NCBI GenBank assembly: GCA_007922305.1
Contig: ML677366.1
Span: forward strand, 11,531,132 to 11,595,131
Origin: Dermatemys mawii
Taxonomy: Eukaryota > Chordata > Testudines > Dermatemydidae
DNA length: 64,000 nt
Direction of reading: 5' to 3'
The position numbers and the translations under genes are program-made. Shown here one piece after another: positions 47,641-60,600 of this stretch; positions within the stretch are counted from its first letter, which is position 1, and each line of letters starts with the position of its first letter. The notes under the pieces were generated by a model. The model did no database searches, was not told where the DNA came from, and saw only the letters and a program-made list of their open reading frames with translations.

Positions 47641-48950
47641 GGCATTACCTGTCCGCAGGTGACCTCATCCAATTATCACTGCTTTTGTCTTGTGTCTGGA
47701 CAGCTTGTCTTAATATGTTAATTTTGGCTTTCATGCATTTAATCGAGATAGGCCTTTAGTTCCCTAGCTTCATCAGAGATCTCTTTCCCCATAGATGGAG
47801 GTGCTGCTTCTCCCTCAAGTCCCTGTTGTGCAGGCACTGATTTCACAGAAGTACATGTTACTGCCTTAGAATGGGTTCCTCAGTTTCTGTTTTCTTTTAC
47901 CTCCTCACTTTCAGCACAGTTGGTTTCGCTAATAAGGTCTCATCTGCATCCTGGTTATCTTTTAAAAATAGGGTTGTATTGCTATTCACATGTTGTTCTG
48001 AGATCCTGTCAGGACTGAGTGGAGGAACATGCATGTGTGAGGAGAGGATCGTACCTTAGGTTAGAGTCAACTTCGAGAGTTCTGTCTAGGAAATCCTGCC
48101 GTCACTCTCTTAGCTCTTGTGCTGCTCTTGAGAGCTGCTGGTAAAGTTCAGTTTTGTTTTTGTTCCTCACAGTAGGAACTTAGGGTCTTAATTTTGACAA
48201 GTTCAGATCGGTTTTCCCCTCCTGAGGCTCAGTTCCGGGCATTCTACTCTGAATAGAGCCTCCACGATCTATCTTCTCTTCAGTGTATCCCTTTTGAATC
48301 CCATTTTCCCATACCAGAATTGAATACAGAATGTTAAAACATAATATATATATTTTTAAATTGGTTCTGTTTTCTGCAGTGGGGATGACCACATTTTTTG
48401 CAAGGCCTGGATTTAATTTCCTTCATATTTTCCCGAAGCTGTATTTCAAGCAACTGTCATTTTTCAGCATGCTATTTCTGAACTGCCTCTAGTTTAGGAG
48501 CTTCAGTTTTCTCTTTGTTTGCTGTAGCAATGAGTTGTAAAATTGTCTCTGAACACAAATAATGTAGACAATCCCTGCTTTCCCAACTCTTCACTATGTA
48601 ACTGGCTTGTTATAAGTTTGACTAAAGCCAAATGATTTTTTGATGCAGTTTTATTGCTCTTTTCCAGGAATGTCCAGTCACAGTCTTCTCTTAAATGCTC
48701 ATCTTTTAGCTGGCATAAGAGTCATCCTACCTCCATAACAATGTTTTCTAATTCTCTCCCTATGATAGTGCTTGCAAGGAGTTTTCCCCTCTGCTTCCCG
48801 AGAAAACTTTGTGGACAGTCACTTTTCTGCTTCCATTATCTTCTTGCAGCTTTTCCTGGAACAGCTTGCAGCCGCTTCTAGGTAGATCTCTCTCACAGAG
48901 AGGTTAGATCACTACAGTTCAGCCTCTTCTGTGCTTGTCAAATGTTGCAC
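47641..48950 (-). pseudogene. Probable gag upstream portion, heavily decayed
   Basis: Short minus-strand blocks such as KAVTCTSVKSVPAQQGLEGE and KEISDEARELKAYLD (about 47,860-47,730), and NMKEIKSRPCKKCGHPHCRK (about 48,440-48,370), read like gag sequence between stops. The last has a CxxCxxxxC pattern. The assignment depends on the neighbouring zinc-knuckle and protease blocks. Confidence 0.35.
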
Positions 48951-50748
48951 TCCCTGGCCATAGATGGGTTTAAGATTTGAGGTTTTATTAAACTTAATAT
49001 AAAACAAACAAACAAACAAAGATGGCTTACATAAGCCTCACACGAGCTTAGTTTCACCTGAATCTGACAATCACCTCCTTGCTTCCCCACTATGTTTCCT
49101 TGTACCTCGTCAACAGTATTCCAAACCCATAAAGGGGTAGGGAGAGGTAAATTAACTCTAACATTCCCCTATGACTGCTACACAACCATAGTGCCTTCCA
49201 ATCAGGATATCAAACCTACCTGTTTTATATCTTGATAGAGGCAACAAGTCATAGTTGCTGCTGTACATCAGCAGAATTGGCTCAGTAGCTTTATTCAGAC
49301 TAACTCTTGCTAAGAGTTCTGGTCAACAGAGAGTCCTGCATCCATATGTCAAGGTCATACATCCTGCCACCCAAACTCAAGACAGTCTCAAAAGCTGCAG
49401 TAGTTGTTTTGCCTAAAGAAAAGATAGAGAAATCATAAGATTTTGCAGTCCTGGCAAGCATGAGGAAGCAATGTCTTCCAGAATACTGTGCTTTCAGTTG
49501 CACTGATTATTTTAGTCTGGACCTTTTCCTTCCTTTCTCCCGTAGGGGAGCCTTGTATAGTTGAGGGAGGTGACAAAGTTCCTTTAGCCAGCTGTTAACA
49601 TCTTGTAATGCAGAGTGTTAGTGCACTACCTCCAATGTTCTTCTGGGATTGCTGACAGATGGAATACACCCATTTTCTTAGACCGAGGTTGAATTTGCAA
49701 AAGGCAAATTCTGTGCAGAGGCAGAGAGAACCTTGCTTGGAAAGGGGATCTCTCAGGCACTACTTAAGCTCTGCCAGAAGAGAGAGAACCCTCCCCCTAA
49801 AACTTATCATTTTCTACTAGTACTCTGTCTAGGTTGTTTATTGTGTTCACTGTCTCAGATTTTCCATGAACCTACCCAAGAAAACTAGGGCTTTTGACAC
49901 AGCATATGTAATAATTTTTGGCCCAAATTATTTGGCACAACTGAACGTTAGGAGCAGCTGAATGGATTAATCATAAGCTGCTGTTAGTCTGCAAAAATGA
50001 GCATTTACTATTGTAATTATTTTGGTTTAACTTTTCTTTTGAACAGTTGAGAAACTGGGGAACTATACATATTTTAACCCTTGATAGCATGTAGAGTAGG
50101 AAATGAATCCTTATTTAGCTGGAGTAGAAATGACACCTAATTGAACAGGAAAAAAAAATGAAGACATGTATGGCTAAAAATCTTGCTTCGTGGGTTCATC
50201 CTGAACCCCAACCAACCTAACGTATCCTTGCACATATGAAGGAGAATGGCTATGTCTTTATCACATAAACCAATCAGAGAAAAAAATATGGAAAGGATGA
50301 GACTAGATCACCTGTGAATACCTAGTAGTTTTTATTCACAAGGAGGAAATATCAGCTGTTTCAGATGCTAATATAGTGAACTTCTCGAGGTACTTCAGAA
50401 AATTATTTTTTCTGGGGCATAACAAGCCTGGGTTTTGTGCAGTGTTCATTGTTCTGAAGCATCTGAGAGTCTCTTCCCGAGAGAGTGACTCAGCAAGGGA
50501 ATAATGTGGCTTCCTTATATGGAAAGATGGCAGCAGACTGATCACCAGAGAACCAGTGGATGGGCAATGGAAAACTGCTCACCTAAGAACTGCCTTTCTG
50601 GAAAACCTGACTTCTGGGTATGTCTCTTATGCAGAATCTGTAGACACCTAAACTTGTTACCCAGTAACCATATCCTTTAGATCATGCCTCTTTTTTGGCT
50701 CATGGACCAGGACAAAACTATACATACAATGAAAAGCTTTTTAAATAA
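48951..50748. other. Stretch without a recognised gene
   Basis: This may include the 5' flank or a lost LTR of the gypsy remnant, but no LTR pair or TG..CA borders could be supported. Confidence 0.45.
49001..49020. repeat. (AAAC)n microsatellite
   Basis: Five tandem AAAC-type units at the right margin of the gypsy-like region. Confidence 0.85.
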
Positions 50749-50756
50749 GTTCCTTG

Positions 50757-51802
50757 CAGGGTAGATAAAGATTTGATTAAAAAAATTCAAAAATATTTTT
50801 TTATTTAAATTGGCTTTTTAAATTAAAATTAGTTTTTTAAAAAATAAACCTGTTTGAAGTTGACAACCTATGTTAAGGTGCAAACTTAGAATCTTTTAAA
50901 ATAATTTAAGTACAAAATTTAATATGAAACAGTACATTTGCTGCCAAATTTTACAGGTCAGAGCACCAAAATGGTGGAATTAATTGGTTAAGCTTCTGGA
51001 ACCAGAATTTGCTCAAAAGCTGAACTAGCTTATGACTGCAGTAACCTCTTCTGCAGATGTAGAGGGAATGTTTTCTTCATTTCAGTTGAATAAACTGGTT
51101 CAATTCCATTACTATTGATTCAAAGTTAAAGCAACTGAAAAAGCAGGAAGGATAGTTTTCCTCTTCCAATCTGCGAATAAAAATGAGGTTGGGTGAGGAT
51201 AAAATCTACTAGTTCTAGAATCTTGAAGAATATGGAAACCAGAAACAATCCAGTTCATTATCTACTGATATTTTGTTAAATAAATCAGTTCATTTTTAAT
51301 CCAAAATATTTTGATAAACTTTTTTTATGTATCTAATACATTTAAGATGGTTTTATATAATAAAACAGTTACAATGCTATTTGTGTATTTTAATTGATTT
51401 GAATTTCCATCCAAATAGAGATTGAAACAAAACACAAGGAAAAATGAATAGTCATTTAGTAAGTAAGAAATGTGTCATTCACCATTTTCTAACATAATAA
51501 AAATGTCAAAATTAAGAATCTGAATATATGTAAATTAAGGTATGTAATTGCTTAAATAAATGTGTATAGATATGGTGTACCCTTCCCATTAGCAAAAAGA
51601 AGTACCAAATTTACTGTAAAAGCTATATTTAGTTGCAAATCAACATGTTTTGATGGTTATTAATGAATGAGAGTCACCCCCTGGTTTTGGGAAAAGAACT
51701 AAAAAGTCAAAATGAAAAATAAAGCTAAGAATTTAAATTTAGGACTCTTGCTTGTTCATTTAAATCATGATTAAAATTGGTGATTTAAATCAATCCAAGT
51801 TG
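50757..51802 (+). mobile_element. Internally deleted derivative of the BED-type hAT
   Basis: The left end CAGGGTAGATAAAGATTTGA matches the reverse complement of the right end of the 20,672-25,758 element (CAGGGTGGATAAAAATCA). The right end TGATTTAAATCAATCCAAG matches its left end. It is about 1.05 kb, A/T-rich, with no transposase. The flanking 8-mers gttccttg and tttcattc agree at only 5 of 8 bases, so the duplication is eroded or the right border is off by a few bases. Confidence 0.65.
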
Positions 51803-51810
51803 TTTCATTC

Positions 51811-54079
51811 ATAACTTGGTAATTTGTTAATGATGTTTACCCTTTATGAACTTGCATGGAACATTTAAAATAAACGTATAACCAGCCCCGTTCCCTAGAT
51901 TAATTTTACATTGTACTGTAGGTGCACAGGTTCCCTGGGTTATATGCTGCTACATAACAAGGGCTCCTCAATTTTTTTACTTTTGTCTGTTGGGATCCCA
52001 GATTGCAAAGTGATTGGGGTGTGGAATGAGGAGAACCTATGGGTTCCTTATGGTATTTCATTCCTAAGGGATCAGTTTGCTGCTAAGATAACTATTGAGG
52101 AGTACGAGTCCAGGCTCTGAAAATAAATGTTTGCCAAGCTCACCTTGTCAAGGTGTAATCCTAATGCAGAATAGCATTGATCCCATAAATTGGAGGCAAA
52201 GCTAACTTCTCGTGTGTGTGTGTGTGTGATGGTGGTGGTGTAGGATCTAAGCTTTATAGGATCAATGTGGTCTGATCCTTTTCCTGTCCTGCTTTGTGTC
52301 CATTTCCACGCCCAGGAGGGATATTCTGTTTTGGATTTCATATACTTCAAATTTGTGACATAATTGTTCTTGGAGCAGCATTAGAGCTTGGCCTGTTGCT
52401 CCGTGGACACCTGGAGAGATTTCAATTTATTGTCCAGGAATGGGTATAGATGAGTGACTTGCTTTTAAGACCAGGTCACAAAATAGAGAGATCCATGCAA
52501 AAAAAGTGTTTGCTATGGCTGCTTGGTTAAATGAGACGGAGGCCCCATAGTCTCTTCAAACGTGTTTTCCATTTTCTCTATCCCTGTGGTCTTTCAGTAA
52601 AGAAATTATCAGGAAATTCCAATTCTAATGTAACCAGTCTTCTCCCTCTCCCCCCGAATCCCAAAGGGTCAGGACTATATCAGGTTTCCAGTTAGAAGGC
52701 AGGTAATTTACCTACCCCAAATTTCCCTTTTTATTTGGCTAAATGTCCTACATTGTTGTTGTTCTTCTGCCCGTAGTATTAAGTAAATCAGAGAATAGCG
52801 GGACAAATTCCTTTCTGTATATCCTGATCCTAATTTTTATGCTGTGATGGCGAGAATGTTTCTATTTGTATGGATGATGAGTGGAATGTCTTGTACTTTT
52901 TCAGATTTCTTTAATTCTTTGTTTCTTGATCTTTTGACGAAGAAGCGCTGGCTTTTCAACTTGCACTTGTGAGTTTATAGAGGATTTAAGGTCGGTGCAA
53001 ACTAGCTTTACTCCTGTTCTACCTCTGAAAAGAAGATGCCTTACAGATAACATGGAGGCATGTCTTTAAATCTACTTACCTCTTTGCCACACAAATCCCA
53101 GAAGATGCCTGTTAGGGGTTGCAAGAAATTTGGCAGAACTTGCTTTAAGGGGGGTTGGTGTTAGAGATATGGAGGCTTTGACACTTACCCTGGGGAAAGA
53201 TCACAATTGCTACATTCCTGGTCAAGTTCCAGCCTTCCAGGTACATGTAACAAAAGCTTTTTGCTGAAGAATCTCTACCACTTATCTGTGTGAGCATATT
53301 TCTTTGGCTTTCCAGGGATCTGTGCACTGAGAACAGTTTTGGAATAGAGGAACATTACAACTGGAGCATTTCTCTCTTTTGAGGCAGGGGATGGTTTTGA
53401 GTTGTGAAGTAGTGTGGGAGTGGAGTATTCCAGTGGAGTAACAGGAGTATTACAAAGAGGGAACCTTAGAAGTTTCCTGAGTAAGGTTTACTCCTGTGGC
53501 AAAGGCCAAACCTTATCTGAATGCTCTCTCCGTTCACAAATACTGGGGAAAAAAACACGGGAAGTTTAATTTTGAAGAGTGAGAGGTTTTCAGTTTCTGC
53601 AAGGAGAGTGACTGGACGTGGCCTTCTGGAACTGTTCTGGCTGCCTCCAGATTCTGCAGAGAGAAGGGAGATGCTAACAGAAGTTAGGAACTCAGAGCTA
53701 GTGGAGTTATCTGGAACTAGAAATAAGTGGGATTGGAGAGGAAAGGAGAGGGAGGCTTCTCTGAGCTCCTAGAAAGAATCTGAAGTAATACCAAATTTTA
53801 CGACATGCCTGCCTTAGCTGCAAATACAAAGTTGATGTATTGATTTGTCGGAATACATATTTGCATACATGTTTGGCTAATTAACTGATTTGCACATGTG
53901 TGTACCAGTAAACACATACAAATGATTATTCTTCTCAAATTATGATGTTGTTTCTGAGGCATATGTGGTACTTCATGCGAGTCTGAGGTGCAAAGCAACC
54001 TTTTTGTGGTTCCACTCCACATTTATTGTTCATTCTCGGCTCAAAGTGAATGAGAGAGGGAGGAAGTAGGGAGTGGGGC
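51811..54079. other. Stretch without a recognised gene
   Basis: Unique DNA with a (GT)n run at 52,212-52,228. No supported genes. Confidence 0.55.
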
Positions 54080-54799
54080 TAAGATTTCCAACTTCCTAAT
54101 TGCAGAAAACGGAGCACCCTTGCCCCACCCCTTCTTCTGAGGCCCCACCCCTTCTCCAAGGCTCTGCTCACTCCATCCTCCTTTCTCCGTTGCTTGCTCT
54201 CCCCCACCGTCATTCACTTGCTCATTTTCACCAGGGTGGGGCAGGTGGTGGGGGTGCAGGAGAGGATGAGGGCTCTGATGGGGATGGGGCTGGGGATGAA
54301 GGGTTTGGGGTGCAGGAGAGGGCTCTGGGCTGGGGCCAAGGGATTCAGAGTGTGGAAGGGGGATCTGGGGTGGGGCAGAGGGTTTGGGGTGAAGGCTCCA
54401 TGTGACGCTGACCCCAGGCAGCCCCAGCATTTCCCAGGAACAGAGGAAATCCACACGGCTCCTGGGAAGCGGCAGCATGTCTGTTGAGCTCCTAGGTGGA
54501 GAGGCAGCCAGTGGGCTCAGCGTGCTGCCTCCGCCCATAGGCACCAACCCCGCAGCTCCCATTGGCTGAGGTTCCCGGATAATGGGAGCTGGGGAGCCTG
54601 CGCTCGGGGTGGCACATATGGGTGGGGGAGGTGTGCAGAGCCCCCGGCTGCTCCTCTGTGTAGGTTGCTTCCTGGGAGCCGTGCTGAGCCGGACATGGAG
54701 CCTGCCTGCCCTGCTGCGGCCAACCGGACTTTTAGCAGTCTGCCAGGGTCCCTTTTCGACCAGGCGTTCCAGTCGAAAACTGGATGCCTGGCAACCCTA
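54080..54799. mobile_element. GC-rich TA-flanked DNA element (TAGGGTTGCCA ends)
   Basis: The right end CTGGATGCCTGGCAACCCTA is well preserved. The left end TAAGATTTCCAACTTCC is a diverged inverted partner (expected TAGGGTTGCCAACTTTC), and TA stands at both borders. The interior has C-rich then G-rich tracts with 'ggggtgcaggagag' units, and a 'ctcccattggc' / 'ccggataatgggag' inverted pair like those at about 290 and 42,030. The 173-codon minus-strand frame is compositional. Confidence 0.7.
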
Positions 54800-57159
54800 A
54801 ATGGGACCTGTTAATTATTTTGGACATTTGCTTTTTTCAGTTACTGTTGTAAGCTATAGGACATAACAGTGAAACCTAAATGCTAGTACTGCTGAATGCA
54901 CGTGCTTACACTACCACATGAGGTACAGTCTGCACAGTAGCAAGATTTAGCTGGAGTCATACTGAGCTACCTGGTGTGGCCTGGGATCATGGAATCCTTA
55001 GCTCAAGAAGTCCCACTGCTTGCAAGATTTGCATGCACTCCTCTGTTAATGACAGGTTTCCGACTGAAAGTGATCTTTGTCCCTCTGTGCATTGCATTTG
55101 GCAAAATACTCCACAAGGTCTTTCTTCCACCAAAAAAGAGCAGCTGATGATAGAGACTACACAATAAACACAGGATGCATCTAAACTTTCAGAAATGTCT
55201 GGTGATTGTGGTTGCCTCAGTTTTTTGGATACCATACTTGAGACACCCTGCAAACAGCCTGATTATTCAGAAAGTTCTGTTAATTACTCGTTAGAAATTG
55301 GGGCCCTTTAAGAAGTCTCAAGTTGGGCAGCTAAAATTACTAGTCACTCTTGCAGTTTTAGGACAACTGTCCTTGCACAGTTTTCAGGGATTTGATGCCC
55401 AAAAGCAAATTTTGTTTAAAAAAATTAAAGTTGAAATCTTTACCCAAACTCTTCAGCTGACTAGACTGGCTGCTGAAGCCTTCCTAAAATGGAATTTCAG
55501 CCTGTGGATCACTGCCTTGCACATATGAGGAAGAAACAGCAGCTGCCTCAGAACCTGTTCGAAGATTTAATTGGAACGCATGCACAAACATGCTTTCAGA
55601 AGCACATAGTCTCGTTTGCTGCACTTGCTGGAGGACCCTTCCGTTCGTTAAGCTAACTGCTAGATACTAACTTCATAGCAGAATCCTTAACCTAAACCAG
55701 AAAACTCTCTGAAATTACTTCTATTTTGTCTTTAAGGCATCATAGCTCCTCAGTTGTTGTTTGGTGGTATTCTGGAAATAGATGTTTCATAGCTTCTACA
55801 TAGGCCAACTCTTGGTGATTGATATTTGGGTTAGTATTCAATAAGATAATGTTAGTAAAAATATTGATTTTTTAAAAGCATTTACCATCCGTGATGGTGG
55901 ATATTTAGCAATAAAAATAGGCAGGTGAGGGACAAGATAATAGCTTGATGCAAATGAGTCTATCCGTAGTAGATGATGACGTAAAACGTTAAGTATGCTA
56001 ATACCGAGCCAGTGATCATGCACACCTCTCCACATTACATACAGTGTACATTAAAAGAAGCTCGTCTTTGTGTTACACAAATAGATTCTGGACATGTGAA
56101 AGAGGCTTATGGCAAGAGGATGAGATCAGTTGGTATAATTAGAGTTAGCTAATAATCCTTTTACTCTCTCTCATTTCAACATTTACAGTACTTCTGGTTA
56201 TTTGAAATCAGGCACGTGGACTGTAGAATGGTGCATGTTTGGATTCTGGTTTTTTAATACTCTGCTTCTTTACAGGGAATAGAGGTGGACGAGTGGGATG
56301 GCAGCGAAGCACCCAAACAACCATTTTAAAGAGAGGGGCTGCTGCTGCTTTCCTTTCCCAAGCGTGGGGAGTTATTGTTGGCTTTATTAAACGTGGTCAC
56401 TCTTTGATTTAACTTCCAGCATTTCGATTGGGAAGTGAATAATCAGTTGACAATTTTAGCAATTTGGAACAGGAATGTTTCGGAAAGAAGAATTTAAAAA
56501 TGGGGCAGGGAAAGATAGTTTTTAGGATGTTACGTGCAGGAGCAGTGTTGCAGTTGGTTTTTCATGGTTGTGGTGTTGTTGCATGCACAGTTCTCTCCTG
56601 GACATCCTAAGAATGAACTTAAGCCTCATTAGCTTTCCTTCAGCCCTGTCTTAGGTGCTGGGACGTTCCTTGCTGCCTGTGTGCTTCCTTTATCCGCTGT
56701 GGTTACGCTGTGCTGCAGCGTGAACAATGTGGGTATGAATTCATCAAAGGTGGTTGTCATTGATTGACAGCATCCACATGGGGCAATGTGAGCACAACCC
56801 TTGGCAATTCACACATTCCATCCTGCCGCACAGTGTCCACAAGCTCTCAGTGACCTGCTGAGCTAGGGCCCTGGTGAAACAGGAACACTGGTGACCATCC
56901 CCAGACAAACCTTGCTCTGTCCAACAGGAGTGGCAGAGGTACTTGGAAGGAGAGCAGGGGGTATGCACCTACCTCCTAGTTCAAAGTGATTAGCTTGGTT
57001 GTCAGCAACCAGGCAGACTCAGAAATTGGGGCTAGAGAATTCTGCCCTGAGTGCCGGCAGGTGCCTCCTGCGGGGCAGAAATGCCAAGACCCCCCTTTCT
57101 GTTGGGCTAGCCCCACCACCCTGCAGCAGGGTAGAAGCCCTGAGCTGCTCTCTCTCCTG
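54800..57159. other. Stretch without a recognised gene
   Basis: AT-rich unique DNA; no supported features. Confidence 0.55.
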
Positions 57160-57260
57160 CCCCAGTCTGGTAGTTGGTGGGTGGGGTGGGGCTCTGCGAG
57201 CTGCACTTCAATTGTAAAAGAGCTGCATGTGGCTTGCAAGCTGCAATTTGGCCACCCCTC
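57160..57260. repeat. hAT remnant, right end only
   Basis: It ends 'gagctgcatgtggcttgca' then 'gcaatttggccacccctc', a diverged form of the GTTTGGCCACCCCTG terminus with its usual 'gagccacatg' neighbour. No left end was found. Confidence 0.5.
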
Positions 57261-57449
57261 TCATATAGCTTGTTTCCTGCATTGGCATAGTAGACTAAAT
57301 ATTCACCTCTGTACCATGGCAGCATGGCAATCACTCACTGGAGCATCCCCAGATCTACTGCAGGTTAAAAGAAGGGACTGAGGAATATACCAAAGGCCAC
57401 AGTTGACTCTTAGTTTGGCTGTGCCATTCCCGGGCCCTCCGCAAAGCCC

Positions 57450-57645
57450 AGAAAGGAAGGATAGTCCAATGGTTAGGGTGCTAGCCTGGAGACCAAAGTT
57501 CGAATCTCTGCTCCTCCTGGCTTTGGGCCAGTCATTTAGTCTGTCTATGCCTCAGTTCCCCCTATCTGTAAAGTGGGTATAATAGCTCTGGCCTATCTCA
57601 CCAGGGTGTTGTGAAGAATGTAGAGTGCATTAGTAGAGAATAGGG
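57450..57645 (+). repeat. tRNA-derived SINE
   Basis: The tRNA-like head carries an A box (tagtccaatggttaggg, about 57,462-57,478) and a B box (gttcgaatctc, 57,499-57,509). The tail reads 'gggccagtcatttagtctg', 'tatgcctcagttccccc', 'tgtaaagtgggtataatag' and 'ctcaccagggtgttgtgaag'. It is a Pol III-type element with the same tail vocabulary as the SINE at 35,181. Confidence 0.8.
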
Positions 57646-60600
57646 AATGTACAGTGCATTCTAAAGAATTCCACCCCAGAAAGGTATCACCCAGAAGACA
57701 CCAGTGCACCAGCCTTCTCAGTGATTGCCCTTCAAAGACTCAGACTGAAACAGATGTTCACCCTTCCTGAAGAACCCCAAGAACCCCTTATAGATGGTGG
57801 TATGATGGGGACTTCCTCCATATCACAGCACCAGGTAAGGGAGACATAGCATGGGATCCATAGCAGCAGGAGAAAGTAGAGTGAGTTTCATCTCTCTCTC
57901 CCCCTTCCCCACCATGTTTCCTATAGAGTTGCACTGTCTTGGAGTGGTGAACTGGAAACTTGGGGATGCACAACCTATGGAACCAGAACCAGCTGACAAT
58001 GTTGGTTGAAACTTGGGTGAACTGAAACTGGTTGGTTCTGCGCTCCAGTGGGGGCACTCATGAAAGATGCAGTGAAACTAGAGCAGATTTCAATCTAACA
58101 AAGCAATTTCAGTTCCCAGTTCCAGGGACCTGAAATAATTAATATGAAGCAAAGCAAGTTAATCTGTATCCAGAGCATTTTATTTAATTATCAATCAATG
58201 AAATCAGTAACACTCAGTTGGCTTTCATCGCTCATTGTGGTTTTTTTTTTCCCTCCTTTGGTGTGGTGCAATGAGCGGGATAACCTGATCTTTTTAAGAT
58301 TGTTGCCATAGCAACTCCTTGTGTCCCACAGTAGGGCTGTTGTGCCTAAAGGTCTAGGAACGGAGGATTCTGAAAAAATTCAGGAAGTGGAGTTTTGTTT
58401 TTTAAATAATATTAACGTTAACTGTTTTGGCTTTTTTTCCCCACAGAGTTGGAAAAAAAGGTAAAACTCCACCAATTTTATCATCTCCATTCTTTTTATG
58501 CTTATAATTTTAAACTTGTCTGTTTTACACTCAAACCTGGCTCAGTAATGTCCTAACTCTGTTCCTTTTGAAGTCAGTGAAAGTAGAAGTAGGCACGCAC
58601 CGAGTGCTTTTGAAAATCCCAACAAAATCTTCAAAATACAAATCTGCTCTCGTTGCAGAAAGAGTTTCATGTCTGCTGCTGCTGAATGAACCTCCCAGTG
58701 TTTTGCATTCTTGTGGCAGCATGTGGGCCTGTTATGCCTGAGACCGGATACAGCTGGGTTGCAAGCATCACCTGAGGAAATGCTGCACATGAAACTTTTT
58801 TTTTAAGTGATAATTTTAGTAGGAAACCGTAAACCACAGCATTAAACATTGAGGTTCACAAACACATATTTTTAAATAAATAAATAAAGTTCTATACTTT
58901 GCAACTCAGCCTTGTTGTTGTCTGCAGGCTGCATTATTATAGCTTGAAGTGTTCTGCCATGTTATTTTTAAAGTGCCAGTCTTAGTCCCCTCTCCCTCAG
59001 CTCTTCACCACTGTGGTCAATGACTATTAATGGTGGTGGCATGTGATTTATATGTTTGCAAAAATCTTCACTGGTCATACTTTTCTTTTACCATAACATC
59101 TGTCCTCCAACATCCAGTCCCCAGTTAGGAAGGTTCAAACCCCCATAATCGACAACTGTATATTAACACGGCTGGAGGAGGGGGATGAGGGAGATTCTTT
59201 CTAACCTCCTGCAGTTTGTGGTTGGCTTCTGTCTCGGAGCATGTGGGTTGATCTTCTAGATAGATATTTATCCTGAACTTGTATAAATTCAGCTCTCTTC
59301 TTATTCATAGAAACATCTAAGCCTTCTTAGGAATGCTACTAAACTTTTTCCTTATAGTCTATTTTGACAGAGAGTCTTACAGGTTAACTGTGTAAAGCAT
59401 TTCTGTTATTTACTTTGTTCTCTTCTCACTTAATTAATTTTGTTCCCTTTATTACATGAGTTAATAAATAGTAACTGAGTTTCTCCATGCACATATTAAT
59501 CATTTCTGTAGTTATGTCTCCTTTCTAAAGTAAATGGTACTGGTCTTTCTAGTCTCCTCTCACATGATAATCCGGCAGAGGGCATTGAGGTACACCTAGT
59601 GTTTGCTCATTACATTATCATGTATTTGTGCTATTTATTGAATATGGGTGACATTCAAAGCACAGAGGGGTCAACCCAAAACCTAAAGACCAGCTAAATC
59701 CCTTCTAAACCCAGCCCCATGCTGTGAAAATAAATTGACTTTCAGAATTAAGGCAGGGATGGGCATTGGCTTTTGCGCTGTAGCCTCTCTTCTTTGGGAA
59801 CCTAGAGTTTGGATCTGCTTGGATCTCAAGTTAACTTCTGTTTGATTTGTATTTTGTTTTTAAATCTAGGATTACTACAAAGATTTTTTTTTCTTTTTTC
59901 CATCACAGCATTAAGTGATAAGTTGAATATTCTTACCTTAGTTTTCCCATTATCAGAGGGTTACATAAGATGTACTTGCTGATGCTTGAAATATTCTGCA
60001 ATCATTTGGGGATCTCAATTTTTGTATTTAATCTGAGCATTTAGTTTATTCCTATTGGCATTAATGACTTGGCCAAGTTTGTAGCAAAACTTTACAAACA
60101 CACATTCATTCATATTCTCTCTTTTTCTCTGTCTCATATATGCATATTCCAGAATAATGTGTCTCAGAGAGGCCCACAGAAGAAGTTCTGAGTTTGAGTG
60201 GTCATACTCTGAATAGTGACTGCTTAAAAATAGCATTGTGGGGTACCATGCTTATTCAAAGCACCGAAGTCATATTTGAAATTGAGAGGTGAGCACTTTA
60301 AATATTTACCCTGTGTAGGGATTTAACCTAGGACCTTCCTTGTCAAACCCAGCCCCCCACCTCTGAGCTCAAGGCGTGCATTTGTGAGGCATCAGTAAGT
60401 CTCCTGCTCTCAGTAGCTAGCACTTAGTAAGGCCTGATCACATGTACCAGAACCGTCTATTACACTTGCATTGTGATGAGGGCATTGAAGACAATTTTGA
60501 TTCCATTGCATCATGGGTGGGGCGTCAGGTGCCATGTTCTCAGTGATGGGCACGTGTACTCACAATGCAACGGAGAGGAAGTGGCACTTGGCTCACAGTA

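Larger units (their letters stand above)
43085..48950 (-). mobile_element. Decayed Ty3/gypsy-like retrotransposon, interrupted by a hAT and a PLE
   Basis: Minus-strand blocks follow gag-pol order from right to left: gag-like sequence (about 48,950-47,640), a zinc-knuckle region (47,628-47,344), protease (about 47,050-46,804), then the segment after protease (43,805-43,560). A hAT MITE (47,113-47,324) and the PLE (43,806-46,803) separate them. The LTRs were not identified, so outer limits are rough. There are many stops, so it is inactive. Assignment to Ty3/gypsy is from motif character; an endogenous retrovirus relative cannot be excluded. Confidence 0.55.

Noticed and set aside
54041..54562. 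173-codon minus-strand frame
   Set aside because: It lies in a GC-rich TA-flanked element, with repetitive proline and histidine content and no coding signature.
60290..60375. Antisense tRNA-like head (rc of 'ctctgagctc' and 'gggatttaacctagg')
   Set aside because: A and B boxes are both degraded; it could be an old SINE head but cannot be supported.
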